A DNA stretch of 64,000 nt, from NCBI RefSeq assembly GCF_040529045.1, contig NZ_CP131914.1:3394501-3458500 (forward strand). Reading direction: 5' to 3'. How positions within the stretch are numbered: position 1 is the first letter of the stretch; every line of letters begins with the position of its first letter. Below, piece after piece: positions 7,873-16,560 of the stretch. This DNA comes from Xanthomonas indica (lineage in GTDB: Bacteria > Pseudomonadota > Gammaproteobacteria > Xanthomonadales > Xanthomonadaceae). A program made the translations under genes and the position numbers. The notes below the pieces were generated by a model. It made no database searches, had not been told where the DNA came from, and saw only the letters and a list, made by a program, of their open reading frames with translations.

Positions 7873-8676
7873 TCACCCCGCAATGGTCTGCACCGACCCC
7901 GAATCGACCCGGATACCGGCACCATTGATGAAGCTGGCGCGCTCGGAGCACAGAAACACAACCGCCGCCGCCACCTCTTCCGGCCGGCCACGCCGCTTGA
8001 GGACCATGCCGGGACGCTCCTCGTCCAGGAACGACGACACCGCTTCATCGAAGGTCATGCCCTTTTCCTTCGCGCGCTTGTGCATCATTGCGTCGGTCAT
8101 CGGGGTATGGATGAACGCGGGCGACACCGTGTTGACCAGTACGTTGTCGCCACCGTAGGCCTTGGACAGGCCCTTGGCCAGACTCAGGATTCCGGCCTTC
8201 GACGCGCAGTAGGCCAGTTCGTCCACATAGGGCTGCACGGCGTCCTCGGACGCGAACAGGACGATCCGCCCCCAGCCGTTTCGGCGCATCGCGGGAATCG
8301 CTTCGCGGCACATCCGCACCGCGCCCATCAGGTTGATGTCCAGCGTTTCGAGCCACCCCGCATCGCTCACGTCGAGGAAGTCGCCGGTCGCCCCGGTGAC
8401 GCCGGCCGCATTGACGTAGATATCCGGATCGCCCAGCTGTGCCCGGACCTGCGCCCAGATCTCCGCGACATCGTTCGCACGCGTCACATCGCCCGCCACG
8501 GCGATCACCTCGCCCAGGCCCGACAGCTCGGACAGCGCCTGATCGAGCGTGCCGTCCGCACGGTCGGTGATCGCCACACGCACGCCGGCCTGCAGCAGTT
8601 GGCGGGCGGTTTCCTTGCCCATGCCCGAGTCGGCGCCACTGATCAGGGCAGTCCGATGGTTGATTCCAAGGTCCAT
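7873..8676 (-). CDS. Short-chain dehydrogenase/reductase (SDR)
   Basis: A 267-residue classical SDR. The cofactor site is SGADSGMGKETA near residues 14-25, NAAG occurs near 89, and the catalytic pair is Ser (LFASEDA) with YxxxK (YCASK). Asp at the end of strand two (AITDRAD) suggests NAD preference. The C-terminus has the usual SDR ending (GAGIRVDSGSVQTIAG). It is third in a minus-strand operon, 36 bases after the GMC oxidoreductase gene. It may act on a product of that enzyme, for example interconverting alcohol and ketone. The substrate cannot be told from sequence. Confidence 0.88.
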   Translation of the reverse strand: MDLGINHRTALISGADSGMGKETARQLLQAGVRVAITDRADGTLDQALSELSGLGEVIAVAGDVTRANDVAEIWAQVRAQLGDPDIYVNAAGVTGATGDFLDVSDAGWLETLDINLMGAVRMCREAIPAMRRNGWGRIVLFASEDAVQPYVDELAYCASKAGILSLAKGLSKAYGGDNVLVNTVSPAFIHTPMTDAMMHKRAKEKGMTFDEAVSSFLDEERPGMVLKRRGRPEEVAAAVVFLCSERASFINGAGIRVDSGSVQTIAG

Positions 8677-8712
8677 GTCGTTTTCCTCGTTGGGTGAAGG
8701 GGAAGCAATCGC

Positions 8713-10236
8713 CTAGTGCGCGAGAAACCGCTCGGCGGTGCGCAAGCCGAGTGCCATCTGTGTCAGGGCCGGATTGGCCGCCAATGCGCTGGGGAAGACC
8801 GAGTTGTCGCAGACGTAGAGATTGCCGATGTCGAACGAACGGCCATCCGGATCGACCACGGCCTGCGCGGGATCGCGGCCCATGCGACAGGTGCCGAGCG
8901 TGTGTGCCGAGCGCGCGGCGGCGAAGATGTCCTGGGCGCCGGCCGCCTCCCAGATCGCCTGCAGCGTGCGTCTGGCGTGGGCATCGATCGCCTGTTCGTT
9001 GGGTCCGTAGCTGAAGTCGACCCGCGCCTTGCGCAGGCCGAAGGCATCGCACTCGTCGGCGAGCGTCAGGCGATTGGTGTCCTGCGGCAGGCATTCGCCA
9101 TTGATGCCGATGCCGGCCAGACGGTTGTAGCGCGTCATGGTCCGCACCAGCGCCGCGCCCCAGCGGCCGGCACCACGCGCCAGCGTGTTGGCGAGCGTCA
9201 CCGGCTGCACGCCCAGGCTCTGGATCAGATAGCCGCCGGCAAACTCGGCCTGCGCGGGGCGCAGCATGTCCTCGCTCATCAGCGAGGAGGGGTAGCCGCG
9301 GTTCATGCGCATGTCCATGTCGAACGTGCCCCAGACCTGGGTCGCGACATGTGCCATGAAATTGCGCCCGACCTGTCCACTGGAGTTGGCCAGTCCCAGG
9401 TTCAGCAGCAAGCGCGGCGTTTCCACGCCGCCGGCGCATAGAAACAAGGCCGTGCAACGCTGGCGCAGTTCGCGCTCGCCCTGCCGGTAGACGACGCCGG
9501 TGACCGCGCCCAGGCTGTTGCGCTCGATGCCGACGACCCGGCAATCGGTGCGCAGGTCCGCACCGTGCGCCCGTGCCAGCGGCAGCCAGGTCGTGTCCAC
9601 GCTGACCTTGGCGCCATTGCTGCAGCCCTGATGACACGCACCGCAGTTGTTGCAGGCCACGCGCGTGCCCCAGTGCGGCTGTTCGTGCGGCCGGGTGACT
9701 AGCGCCGCCGGTGCATCGGCGGCCGTGATGCCGAGCGCACGGCAGCCGCGCTCCATCGCCTCGGCGGGTGCGTTGCGCTGGGCAGGCGGGAAGGCATAGC
9801 AGCGCTCTCCGTCCCATGGGTAGACCGCCGGCCCGGACACGCCGATGAAGCGTTCGACGCGCTGGAGGTAGGACAGCAGTTCTTGGTGCGCGATCGGCCA
9901 GTCTTCGCCCTGGCTGGTCTGCGTGCGTAGTTGCAGATCGCGCGGGTCCGGGCGCGGGCAGAACGCGCCCCAGTGCAGCGTCGATCCGCCGAGCCCCGCA
10001 CCGGAATTGTTCGGGCCGAACGCCGTCGGCGTCCGCCCTCCGCTGAGGCGCTCTTCCATCCAGTAGATGTCCGTCGCCAGTTCGTCCGCGCGGTGCGCAT
10101 CCGGGCCGAACGCGGCGCCGGCTTCCAGCACCACCACCGAGACGCCGGCCTGCGCCAGTCGCGCGGCCAGCGGACCGCCGCCGGCGCCGCTGCCGACCAC
10201 GACCGCATCCACCGCCGCAGTCGATACGACGCTCAT
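8713..10236 (-). CDS. GMC family FAD-dependent oxidoreductase with cysteine cluster
   Basis: A 507-residue flavoprotein that oxidises an alcohol or sugar hydroxyl. The FAD-binding fold starts at residue 11 with VVVGSGAGGGPLAARL; GLGGSTLHWG at 81-90 is the second GMC signature. The C-terminal substrate domain contains the His of SAHTLGTCRMG and the closing VCDNSVFPSALAANP segment. Residues 195-205 carry four cysteines, C-x2-C-x2-C-x3-C (ACNNCGACHQGC), resembling the iron-sulfur insertion of FAD-glucose/gluconate dehydrogenase catalytic subunits; that it binds a cluster is an inference. The start codon overlaps the stop of the upstream gene (ATGA), so the two are probably translationally coupled. 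No Tat or Sec signal is visible. Confidence 0.9.
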   Translation of the reverse strand: MSVVSTAAVDAVVVGSGAGGGPLAARLAQAGVSVVVLEAGAAFGPDAHRADELATDIYWMEERLSGGRTPTAFGPNNSGAGLGGSTLHWGAFCPRPDPRDLQLRTQTSQGEDWPIAHQELLSYLQRVERFIGVSGPAVYPWDGERCYAFPPAQRNAPAEAMERGCRALGITAADAPAALVTRPHEQPHWGTRVACNNCGACHQGCSNGAKVSVDTTWLPLARAHGADLRTDCRVVGIERNSLGAVTGVVYRQGERELRQRCTALFLCAGGVETPRLLLNLGLANSSGQVGRNFMAHVATQVWGTFDMDMRMNRGYPSSLMSEDMLRPAQAEFAGGYLIQSLGVQPVTLANTLARGAGRWGAALVRTMTRYNRLAGIGINGECLPQDTNRLTLADECDAFGLRKARVDFSYGPNEQAIDAHARRTLQAIWEAAGAQDIFAAARSAHTLGTCRMGRDPAQAVVDPDGRSFDIGNLYVCDNSVFPSALAANPALTQMALGLRTAERFLAH

Positions 10237-11591
10237 GGATGCGCCTTGGGCAGCAGCTGCCAGGCCTCGCGGCGATCGGCGACGGTTTCCTGGTAACCGG
10301 GGCTGCCCGCGCCCAAGCCGCCCACGGCGAACCCGTCGTAGCCCAAGGCGGCCATGGTGACCGGAAGGCTTGTCCAGATACGCACCGTCTCGGCACGCAC
10401 GTCTTCGAACCAGGCGGCGAGTTGCGCCGCGCTCCATCCGCACGCGGGACAGTCGCCTGCCTCGCTCAGGAAGATGGCGCGCAGCCAGCCGTCCTGTTCC
10501 TGTGCAGGCAAGGCGGCGAAGCCGCCGGACAACGCGTCCAGCGCATCCAGCCCCATCGGCCAGGCGAGACGGTCGGGCGGCAGGTCGGCAAACCGCCACC
10601 CGTCCCCTACCTCCTTGGCGAGATCGACGTCGATGCGGCGCGCGATATCGCGGGCGTCGCCCGCACCATCCAGAACGCGCTCGACCACGGCGGCCAGCGT
10701 GCCTGACTGGCGCTCGCTCAATATGCCTTTTGCCGCACGCGACGGCCCGGCATGGCGATGCAGCAGCGCCTTGCGCATCGTCGGGGCGACGCGCTCGGCA
10801 TTGAGCAACGCCACGAAGTCGTCGGGCAGCCGGCGTGCCGCGGTACCGTCGACGTGCGCGGCGATCAACGCCGCGAGCGCCTGCGGTCGTTCGTAGGGAA
10901 TCAGGTGTGCTGCCTGCGCCACCACGGTGAGGTGCGCATCGCGGTAATGCGGCAGGTTCCAGCGCCGCTGCGCCGTCTCGTCGAGATCGCCGTCCTCGCT
11001 GCCCGCGACCACGAGCGCGGGCACGTCGATGCAGCCGGCCTGCGCCGCGCAGTCCTCGCGGCTGCCATGGGTGAGCCAGGCGTTCCATGCGCGCGCGCTG
11101 CTGCGCAGGACATCGTCGACAGCGCCGCCACGCGGCGATGTCGGCAACGGCGCCGCGCAGTTGTCGTCGATGAACTGTTCGGCCTGCTGCCGCGTGGGGC
11201 CGGCACCGTCGAACCAGGACAACATGGTCTGCCGCCGGGATTCGTCCATCGGCTCAGGCGCGGGCGGCGATGCGGCCACTAGGACGACCCCGGCCAGGCC
11301 AGCGAGCCCGGCCATGCCATCGCGCGCGCGCGCGGCGGCCAGGGTGGCGATCTTCCCACCCATGCTGTGGCCCACCACATACCAGCAATTCGGCCTGTCG
11401 CGCGCAACTGCGCCTGCGAACCAGTCCACCAGCGCGGTCACATCCGGGCGATCCAACGCCGGCGCAGTGCCGAAGCCTGGAACATCCAGTGCGATGCAGT
11501 CGAAGCGCGGTTGCAAAACATCGATCACCGAAGACCACTCGCGCCCGCTCGAGCCGAGGGCGTGCAGGAAATACAGGACCGGTTTTCCCAT
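10233..11591 (-). CDS. Alpha/beta hydrolase fused to gluconate 2-dehydrogenase subunit 3-like domain
   Basis: A 452-residue two-domain protein. Residues 1-250 are an alpha/beta hydrolase: LYFLHALGSSG oxyanion region, nucleophile GHSMG (Ser76), acid in AGSEDGD near 200, and His229 in QAAHLIPYERP. From about residue 285 the sequence changes to a helical region (LSERQSGTLAAVVERV, LDALDALSGGFAALP, and the ending MAALGYDGFAVGG...SPGY). This resembles the small (gamma) subunit of gluconate/glucose dehydrogenases, normally a separate Tat-exported chaperone-like partner of a GMC subunit. The GMC gene follows with an ATGA overlap. Start 11591 has GAGGTG upstream; the frame extends further without support. 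Domain assignment of the second half is by motif memory. Confidence 0.75.
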   Translation of the reverse strand: MGKPVLYFLHALGSSGREWSSVIDVLQPRFDCIALDVPGFGTAPALDRPDVTALVDWFAGAVARDRPNCWYVVGHSMGGKIATLAAARARDGMAGLAGLAGVVLVAASPPAPEPMDESRRQTMLSWFDGAGPTRQQAEQFIDDNCAAPLPTSPRGGAVDDVLRSSARAWNAWLTHGSREDCAAQAGCIDVPALVVAGSEDGDLDETAQRRWNLPHYRDAHLTVVAQAAHLIPYERPQALAALIAAHVDGTAARRLPDDFVALLNAERVAPTMRKALLHRHAGPSRAAKGILSERQSGTLAAVVERVLDGAGDARDIARRIDVDLAKEVGDGWRFADLPPDRLAWPMGLDALDALSGGFAALPAQEQDGWLRAIFLSEAGDCPACGWSAAQLAAWFEDVRAETVRIWTSLPVTMAALGYDGFAVGGLGAGSPGYQETVADRREAWQLLPKAHP

Positions 11592-11812
11592 GGTGCACCT
11601 CGATGACGGTGACGCACGATGGACCAGCCTTCGTCCACGCCACGTGGAGGCCCACACAGGCAGATGCCGTCTTCACCGGGCCTCGGCAGAGAGGCCACTA
11701 CCGTCGGGCTGCCCTCCCCTTCGCAGCATCTCCATGCTTCATCGACACGTCACGCTGGAATCGAAGACGCCCCAGCGCGGCCCTGACGCGCCCTGGCGTG
11801 GAGCCTGAGCAC
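11592..11812. promoter_or_regulatory. Divergent control region between the hydrolase-GMC-SDR operon and the GH15-SDR operon
   Basis: The 221 bases between two oppositely directed operons must hold both promoters. I do not see convincing -35/-10 pairs or a clear operator. No local regulator gene accompanies the island. Confidence 0.5.
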
Positions 11813-13666
11813 GTGCCCACGACAGCCCGGCCACGCCGCTCGACCTCAAGCGCCGGCCGCACCGAGGGTGCGCTACCGATCGAACAGTACGGCGCACTCG
11901 GCGAAGGACGCTCGGTCGCCCTGACCGGATCGGACGGATCGATCGATTGGTGGTGCGCGCCCAACATGGACAGCCCGCCGCTGTTCGACCGGCTCCTGGA
12001 CGCCGAGCAAGGCGGCTACTTCGTGCTGGCCCCGGACGCGCCCTTCCGCACCGAGCGGCGCTATCGGAAAGACAGCAATGTCCTGGTCACCACGTTCACC
12101 ACCGCATCCGGCCAGGCGACGCTGACCGAGTCGCTCAACAGCGGGCATGCGGGACGGCTGCCCTGGTGCGAACTCGCACGACGCATCGAGTGCCAGCGCG
12201 GAACCATGCGCTTCCGGCTGGAGCTGAAATTCAGCTTGCGGGCGCAGAACGCCAGCCCGTACTGCGCGGCGATCGGCCCGCACACCGTATTTCATGTCGA
12301 CCGCCTGCTTGGCGTCATGATCCACGACGACAGGCTGAGCTGCGCGTGGTCGGACCACGGCGTTCGCGGCGAGATCACCGTGGCCAAGGGACAACGCGCG
12401 ACGATCGCCCTGGTCGTCGGCGAGGACGAGCCGCTGGTCGCGCCCACCATCGGGGAGATCGACAGCCGCATCGATCTGACCGACAAGGAATGGCGGGCAT
12501 GGTCGAAGAACGTGACCTTCCCGCACGAGGGTCGGGATTTTTTCGTCCGCAGCGCGCTCGCGCTCAAATTGCTGCTCTATTCGCCCTCCGGCGCCATCGC
12601 CGCTGCCGCGACGACGTCGCTGCCCGAACGCATCGGCGGCGACAAGAACTTCGATTATCGCTATGCCTGGATCCGCGATGCCGGCTACACCATCCAGGCG
12701 TTTCTCGCCGCCGGCCTGGAAGCGGAATCGAAGGCTGCCTTCACCTGGCTGATCCGGCAACTGCGCCAGCACGGGCCGAAAGTCGTGTTCACCCTGGACG
12801 GCGGACTGGTGCCCGACGTCGTCGAACTGGAGGCCGCCGGCTACCGCAACACGTTGCCGGTCGTGCGCGGCAATCTCGCCGGTGGGCAACACCAGCACGG
12901 CATCTACGGCGACATCTTCGAGACCGCCTATTGCTTCGTGAGCCGCGGCAACATCCTGGACGCATCCAGCGCCGAATTGCTGTCCCGGCTTGCCGACCAG
13001 TGCGCCGATCACTGGCGCAAGGCCGACTCGGGGATCTGGGAGTTGCCCGAACTGCAGCACTACACCATGTCCAAGGTCAGCTGCTGGCAGGCGCTGGCCA
13101 GGGCCGTCGAACTGGCCGACCAGGGCCAACTGCCGACGACGTGTCGCGATCGCTGGGAACGGGAGCGCGACAGGATCAAGGACTGGATCGAAGTCCACTG
13201 CTGGTCGGACGCGCAGCAGGCCTTCGTGATGTATCCGGGCAGCGACAAGCTGGATGCGTCGGTGGCGCTGGCCGCACGGTTCCGCTTCGACGGCAAGGAT
13301 CGGCTGTTGGCGACGCTGGACGCGATCGACCGCGTGTTGGGCGCCGGCGCGTTCCATTACCGCTACTCCGGCATGGCGCAGGAAGAAGGCTGCTTCGTCG
13401 CGTGCTCCTACTGGATCGCCGAAGCCTATGCCCGCCTGGGACAGAAAGCCAAGGCCAGGAAACGGCTGGCCCGACTCAATGCCGCGCTCGATCGCTGCAA
13501 CGGCCTGTTGAGCGAGATGGTCGATCCGCACACTGGCGCGTTCCTGGGGAATTTCCCGCAAGGACTGAGCCATCTCGCCCAGATCATGGCGATGTCGACC
13601 ATCGAGAACACCACAACCAATCCGGTAAAACTCCGTCCACACGCCAACAAGAGGAAGACACGATGA
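11813..13666 (+). CDS. Glycoside hydrolase family 15 protein (glucoamylase-like)
   Basis: A 617-residue protein. The N-terminal beta-sandwich begins with PIEQYGALGEGRSVALTG and DGSIDWWCAPNMDSPPLFD, typical of bacterial GH15 enzymes that cleave terminal alpha-glucosidic bonds (starch, trehalose). The (alpha/alpha)6 barrel contains ERIGGDKNFDYRYAWIRDA around residue 280 and MAQEEGCFVACSYWIAEAY near 525, which bear the acidic catalytic pair. No signal peptide is evident, so it is probably cytoplasmic. I chose GTG 11813 because GGAG lies nine bases upstream and the length fits the family; GTG 11798 is an alternative. Its stop overlaps the next start (ATGA). Confidence 0.9.
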   Translation: MPTTARPRRSTSSAGRTEGALPIEQYGALGEGRSVALTGSDGSIDWWCAPNMDSPPLFDRLLDAEQGGYFVLAPDAPFRTERRYRKDSNVLVTTFTTASGQATLTESLNSGHAGRLPWCELARRIECQRGTMRFRLELKFSLRAQNASPYCAAIGPHTVFHVDRLLGVMIHDDRLSCAWSDHGVRGEITVAKGQRATIALVVGEDEPLVAPTIGEIDSRIDLTDKEWRAWSKNVTFPHEGRDFFVRSALALKLLLYSPSGAIAAAATTSLPERIGGDKNFDYRYAWIRDAGYTIQAFLAAGLEAESKAAFTWLIRQLRQHGPKVVFTLDGGLVPDVVELEAAGYRNTLPVVRGNLAGGQHQHGIYGDIFETAYCFVSRGNILDASSAELLSRLADQCADHWRKADSGIWELPELQHYTMSKVSCWQALARAVELADQGQLPTTCRDRWERERDRIKDWIEVHCWSDAQQAFVMYPGSDKLDASVALAARFRFDGKDRLLATLDAIDRVLGAGAFHYRYSGMAQEEGCFVACSYWIAEAYARLGQKAKARKRLARLNAALDRCNGLLSEMVDPHTGAFLGNFPQGLSHLAQIMAMSTIENTTTNPVKLRPHANKRKTR

Positions 13667-14556
13667 CCGACCGACTGAAGATGCAGGACCCGCGCGAACA
13701 GTACCCCAAGCCGCCCTTCCCGCCTCAGCCGCAACCAGTTCCAGGCAAGGCCTCGGACATGGATCCGGTGCCCGACCATGGCGAGACCAGCTATCGCGGC
13801 GCGGGCAAGCTGGCGGGCCGCCGGGCGCTGGTGACCGGTGGCGACAGCGGCATCGGCCGCGCCGCGGCGATCGCCTTTGCACGCGAGGGTGCCGATGTGG
13901 CCATCTCCTTCCTTGCCGAGGAAGCGTCGGACGCGCAGGAGGTCATCGCCCTCATCGAGGCCGAAGGACGCAAGGCGATCAGCCTCCCGGGCGACATCAC
14001 CGATCGTCAATGGTGTGCGGAACTGGTCGAGAAGGCCGTCGCCGGCCTGGGCGGCCTGGACATCCTGGTGATCAACGCGGGCCGGCAGCAGTATCGGGAA
14101 GAGATCGGCGAGGTGAGCGACGAGGATTTCGACAAGACGCTGAAGACCAATCTCTACGCCATGCACTGGATCTGCCGCGCCGCGGTCCCGCACCTTCCGC
14201 CGGGCGCCGCGGTGATCACCACCGCGTCGATCCAGGCGTACGACCCGTCGGCGATCCTGCTCGACTACGCGACCACCAAGGCCGGCATCGTCGCCTACAC
14301 CAAGGCATTGGCGGCACAGTTGAGCGAAAAGGGCATCCGGGCAAACGTGGTGGCACCCGGTCCGTTCTGGACCGCGCTGCAGTCGTCTGGCGGCCAGCCG
14401 ATGGAGGCGGTCACCCAGTTCGGCTCAAAGACGCACTTCAAGCGCCCTGGCCAGCCGGTCGAAATCGCACCGCTGTATGTGCTCCTCGCCAGCCAGGAAG
14501 GCAGCTACCTGACCGGCGAAGTGTTCGGCGCGACCGGTGGTGCCGGCGTCGCCTGA
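13663..14556 (+). CDS. SDR family oxidoreductase (YghA type)
   Basis: A 297-residue SDR of the extended-N-terminus group that includes E. coli YghA. A proline-rich lead (PKPPFPPQPQPVPG, then MDPVPDHGETSYRGAGKLAGR) precedes the Rossmann fold with TGGDSGIGRAAA near residue 59. NAG occurs near 139, and the catalytic residues are Ser in TTASIQAYDP and YATTK. FLAEE after strand two suggests NADP use. The start overlaps the GH15 stop (ATGA) and has GAGGAAG upstream, so the pair is co-translated. It may handle an aldehyde or sugar alcohol made by the island; that is inference. Confidence 0.9.
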   Translation: MTDRLKMQDPREQYPKPPFPPQPQPVPGKASDMDPVPDHGETSYRGAGKLAGRRALVTGGDSGIGRAAAIAFAREGADVAISFLAEEASDAQEVIALIEAEGRKAISLPGDITDRQWCAELVEKAVAGLGGLDILVINAGRQQYREEIGEVSDEDFDKTLKTNLYAMHWICRAAVPHLPPGAAVITTASIQAYDPSAILLDYATTKAGIVAYTKALAAQLSEKGIRANVVAPGPFWTALQSSGGQPMEAVTQFGSKTHFKRPGQPVEIAPLYVLLASQEGSYLTGEVFGATGGAGVA

Positions 14557-14991
14557 CGCGTCGTGGGACAGGTGCACGCCCAGGCGTGCACCTGCCTGCA
14601 TAGCCATCGCGTCATGTTTCCCATGTGTCGCCATGCGCGGGCGACGCCAGCGGTCCATGTCCATCTGCATGACGCCGCACAGTGCTGCTGCGCGGCCTCC
14701 CGACGCGCGGCCGCCGTGGCTGACCCAGCGTGCTCCCGGAGAGCGCGCAGCAAGCACTGCTTTGGGCATGCGGCGCAATCGGCGATACTGCCGACGAAGC
14801 CCACACTCGCCGTCCGGACGCTCAGGGAACATCGTCCACGCATCTGGACAACTGCCCCCCGTCCAATCGTTGCCTGCGAACGGCGCCGGGTGAACCGGCC
14901 GACAGCGAACCCGTCGAGCGCCGGCGTGTGCGACCTTCCATCGCGCTGCGCCAGCGTTCCGACATTCGCCATTCTTCATGCAGGTAGCCTG
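14557..14991. other. Gap before the VOC gene
   Basis: Apart from the hairpin at 14569-14594 I see no gene, repeat or recognisable promoter here. Frames that cross it lack a ribosome site and do not resemble proteins. Confidence 0.6.
14569..14594 (+). terminator. Hairpin after the GH15-SDR operon
   Basis: CAGGTGCACGC pairs with GCGTGCACCTG (11 pairs, four-base loop) 13 bases after the SDR stop. It lacks a U tract, but position and stem strength suggest a transcription end. Confidence 0.55.
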
Positions 14992-15375
14992 ATGCTCCAC
15001 CATGTTTCGTTCGGCGTTCGCGATCTTGCCGTCGCAGGCGCGTTCTACGATGCCGCACTGCGACCATTGGGTTACCTGCGCGTGTTCGAGGACGAGACTG
15101 CGATCGGGTACGGCATCGCCGAGGGCAGCGACGATCTGTTCTGCCTGAAACTGCATGACCGCGCCACGGCGCCGGGACCCGGTTTCCACCTGGCGTTCGC
15201 CGCGACAACGCAGTTGCAGGTGGACGCGTTCCACCGTGCCGCACTGCAAGCCGGCGGTCGCGACAATGGCGCGCCCGGCCTGCGTCCCGACTATGGGGAC
15301 GCCTACTACGCCGCGTTCGTCATCGACCCGGATGGGCATCGCATCGAGGCCGTCTTCAATCCACTGGGCAGCTAG
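14992..15375 (+). CDS. VOC superfamily protein (glyoxalase/bleomycin resistance fold)
   Basis: A 127-residue protein with the paired beta-alpha-beta-beta-beta units of the vicinal-oxygen-chelate fold. MLHHVSFGVRDLAVAGAFYD supplies the first metal-binding His and the start signature. The C-terminal repeat has YAAFVIDPDGHRIEAVFNP with the usual final Glu ligand. Such proteins are metal-dependent lyases, dioxygenases or binding proteins, and the substrate cannot be told. AGGT precedes the ATG by about seven bases. It stands alone on the plus strand. Confidence 0.85.
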   Translation: MLHHVSFGVRDLAVAGAFYDAALRPLGYLRVFEDETAIGYGIAEGSDDLFCLKLHDRATAPGPGFHLAFAATTQLQVDAFHRAALQAGGRDNGAPGLRPDYGDAYYAAFVIDPDGHRIEAVFNPLGS

Positions 15376-15898
15376 GTCTGCAACACCGGTCCGGGTCCAT
15401 TGTCGGGGAGCCACGGGTTCGTAGACGGCAGCATCCAAACCCGTTGCGGCAAAGTCGGCGGCAATGGACCTCGCCAGTACGGGACGCGCATCAGATCAGC
15501 GATGCTGCCCGTACGCTGTCTGAGTCGGCGGCGAGCCGCGCATCGCCAAAGCGCTGCCCGGAAACGCAAAACGCACCGGCAGGTGGATGCCTGCCGGTGC
15601 GTGAAAAAAGTGGTCCAGCCGCGGATGCCTGCATCCTTGAAGCAGCCCCAGGCATCGCCCCGGCCGCACAGCTGGTACGCGCATCATGCGTGGGCACCCG
15701 TTACGCCAGCGTCCTCGAGGCGTTGCGAAATGATGTCGGCCGTGTCGTGGCCGTGCGACGAGAGGGCGTGGCGCCGCTCTTCCCCCGCGACGATCACGTG
15801 TACCGGCGTCGGCAATCGAAAAGCCTGGCAACGCGCCGACATCTCCGTCACCAGCGGCCTGTAGGGTGGAATGCTCTTTCCGATCGAGACTGCCCGCC
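15376..15898. other. Gap with one strong hairpin
   Basis: There is no supported gene in these 520 bases. The only structure is the hairpin at 15572-15601. Long frames on both strands have arginine/serine-rich shadow composition. Confidence 0.55.
15572..15601 (-). terminator. Strong hairpin, terminator-like on the minus strand
   Basis: CGCACCGGCAGG pairs perfectly with CCTGCCGGTGCG over a six-base loop. The left flank is AAACGCAAAA, which reads TTTTGCGTTT after the stem on the minus strand. No minus-strand gene is seen to its right, so it may serve an unseen transcript or act on plus-strand readthrough from the VOC gene. Confidence 0.5.
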
Positions 15899-16072
15899 AT
15901 GCCCTTGACCCAGGAACAGCTGCGCATCCTGCAGGACATCCACGCCACCACGCCGGTCAGCGAGGCAGAGGCGGCCTGGGCGGTGCGCGAGAACTATGCG
16001 GCGCAAGGCGAGGATGGCGATCTCGCGCTGAGCCAGAAAGGGCTGAAGGCCATCGACGGTAACGACGCCTAG
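15899..16072 (+). CDS. Small hypothetical protein, 57 residues
   Basis: A short acidic protein starting MPLTQEQLRILQDIH, with AEAAWAVRENYAAQGEDGDLA in the middle. The composition (balanced acidic/polar residues, two predicted helices, no run of Arg or Pro) is unlike the surrounding shadow frames and suggests real coding. No transmembrane segment or signal peptide is visible, and I recognise no family. A strong Shine-Dalgarno is absent. It might be an artefact; confidence is moderate. Confidence 0.45.
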   Translation: MPLTQEQLRILQDIHATTPVSEAEAAWAVRENYAAQGEDGDLALSQKGLKAIDGNDA

Positions 16073-16560
16073 CCCATCCGTGGCGGGCGCGCCGCGCGCG
16101 GATCCTGCCCGCGCCGGTCACGCTGCCGGGCCAGTATGACGCGTCGGAGCGGCGGCTTCGCTGACCGCGATACGCGCAACGCCGGTTTGACGCCACCGCG
16201 GAGACGCCAGGCGCAACGCGCCTGACCTCGCCCGAGCCGGCGCTGCGCGCCACCTTCCCGGAGGGAGGAGGAATCAGCTGCGCGCGTCCTTCCGTAGCCC
16301 TCCCCTACCGGCCGCAACCAGACACGGCCTGCCGCGTGGCACAGGCGATCGGTGCGACGCCGGTCGCTGCGTCAACGCGACGCTGTCGCGGCGCGCAAGG
16401 TGTCGGCAATTCCACTACGCCGCGTTCAGCATCGGGATACGCACCACAAAAGCATCTTGGGCATGGAACTTGCTTCTTCCACCGCAACACTCTTCCGCCA
16501 TCCTGACGTCGCCATGTTCGTCGCCCGCCCCCGTTCAACAGCCCGCCATGACCATGCGCC
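16073..16560. other. Gap upstream of the diguanylate cyclase
   Basis: I see nothing in these 490 bases that supports a gene, repeat or clear promoter. The region must hold the promoter of the downstream cyclase. Confidence 0.55.

Noticed and set aside
7166-15375. The GH15/GMC/SDR island as a recently acquired genomic island
   Set aside because: No integrase, tRNA, direct repeats or insertion sequences flank it, and base use looks like its neighbours. The nearby ssrA is a common integration site, but no attachment duplication is seen.
14425-15438. Minus-strand frame across the SDR/VOC region
   Set aside because: It overlaps two well-recognised plus-strand genes and has no family features or ribosome site.
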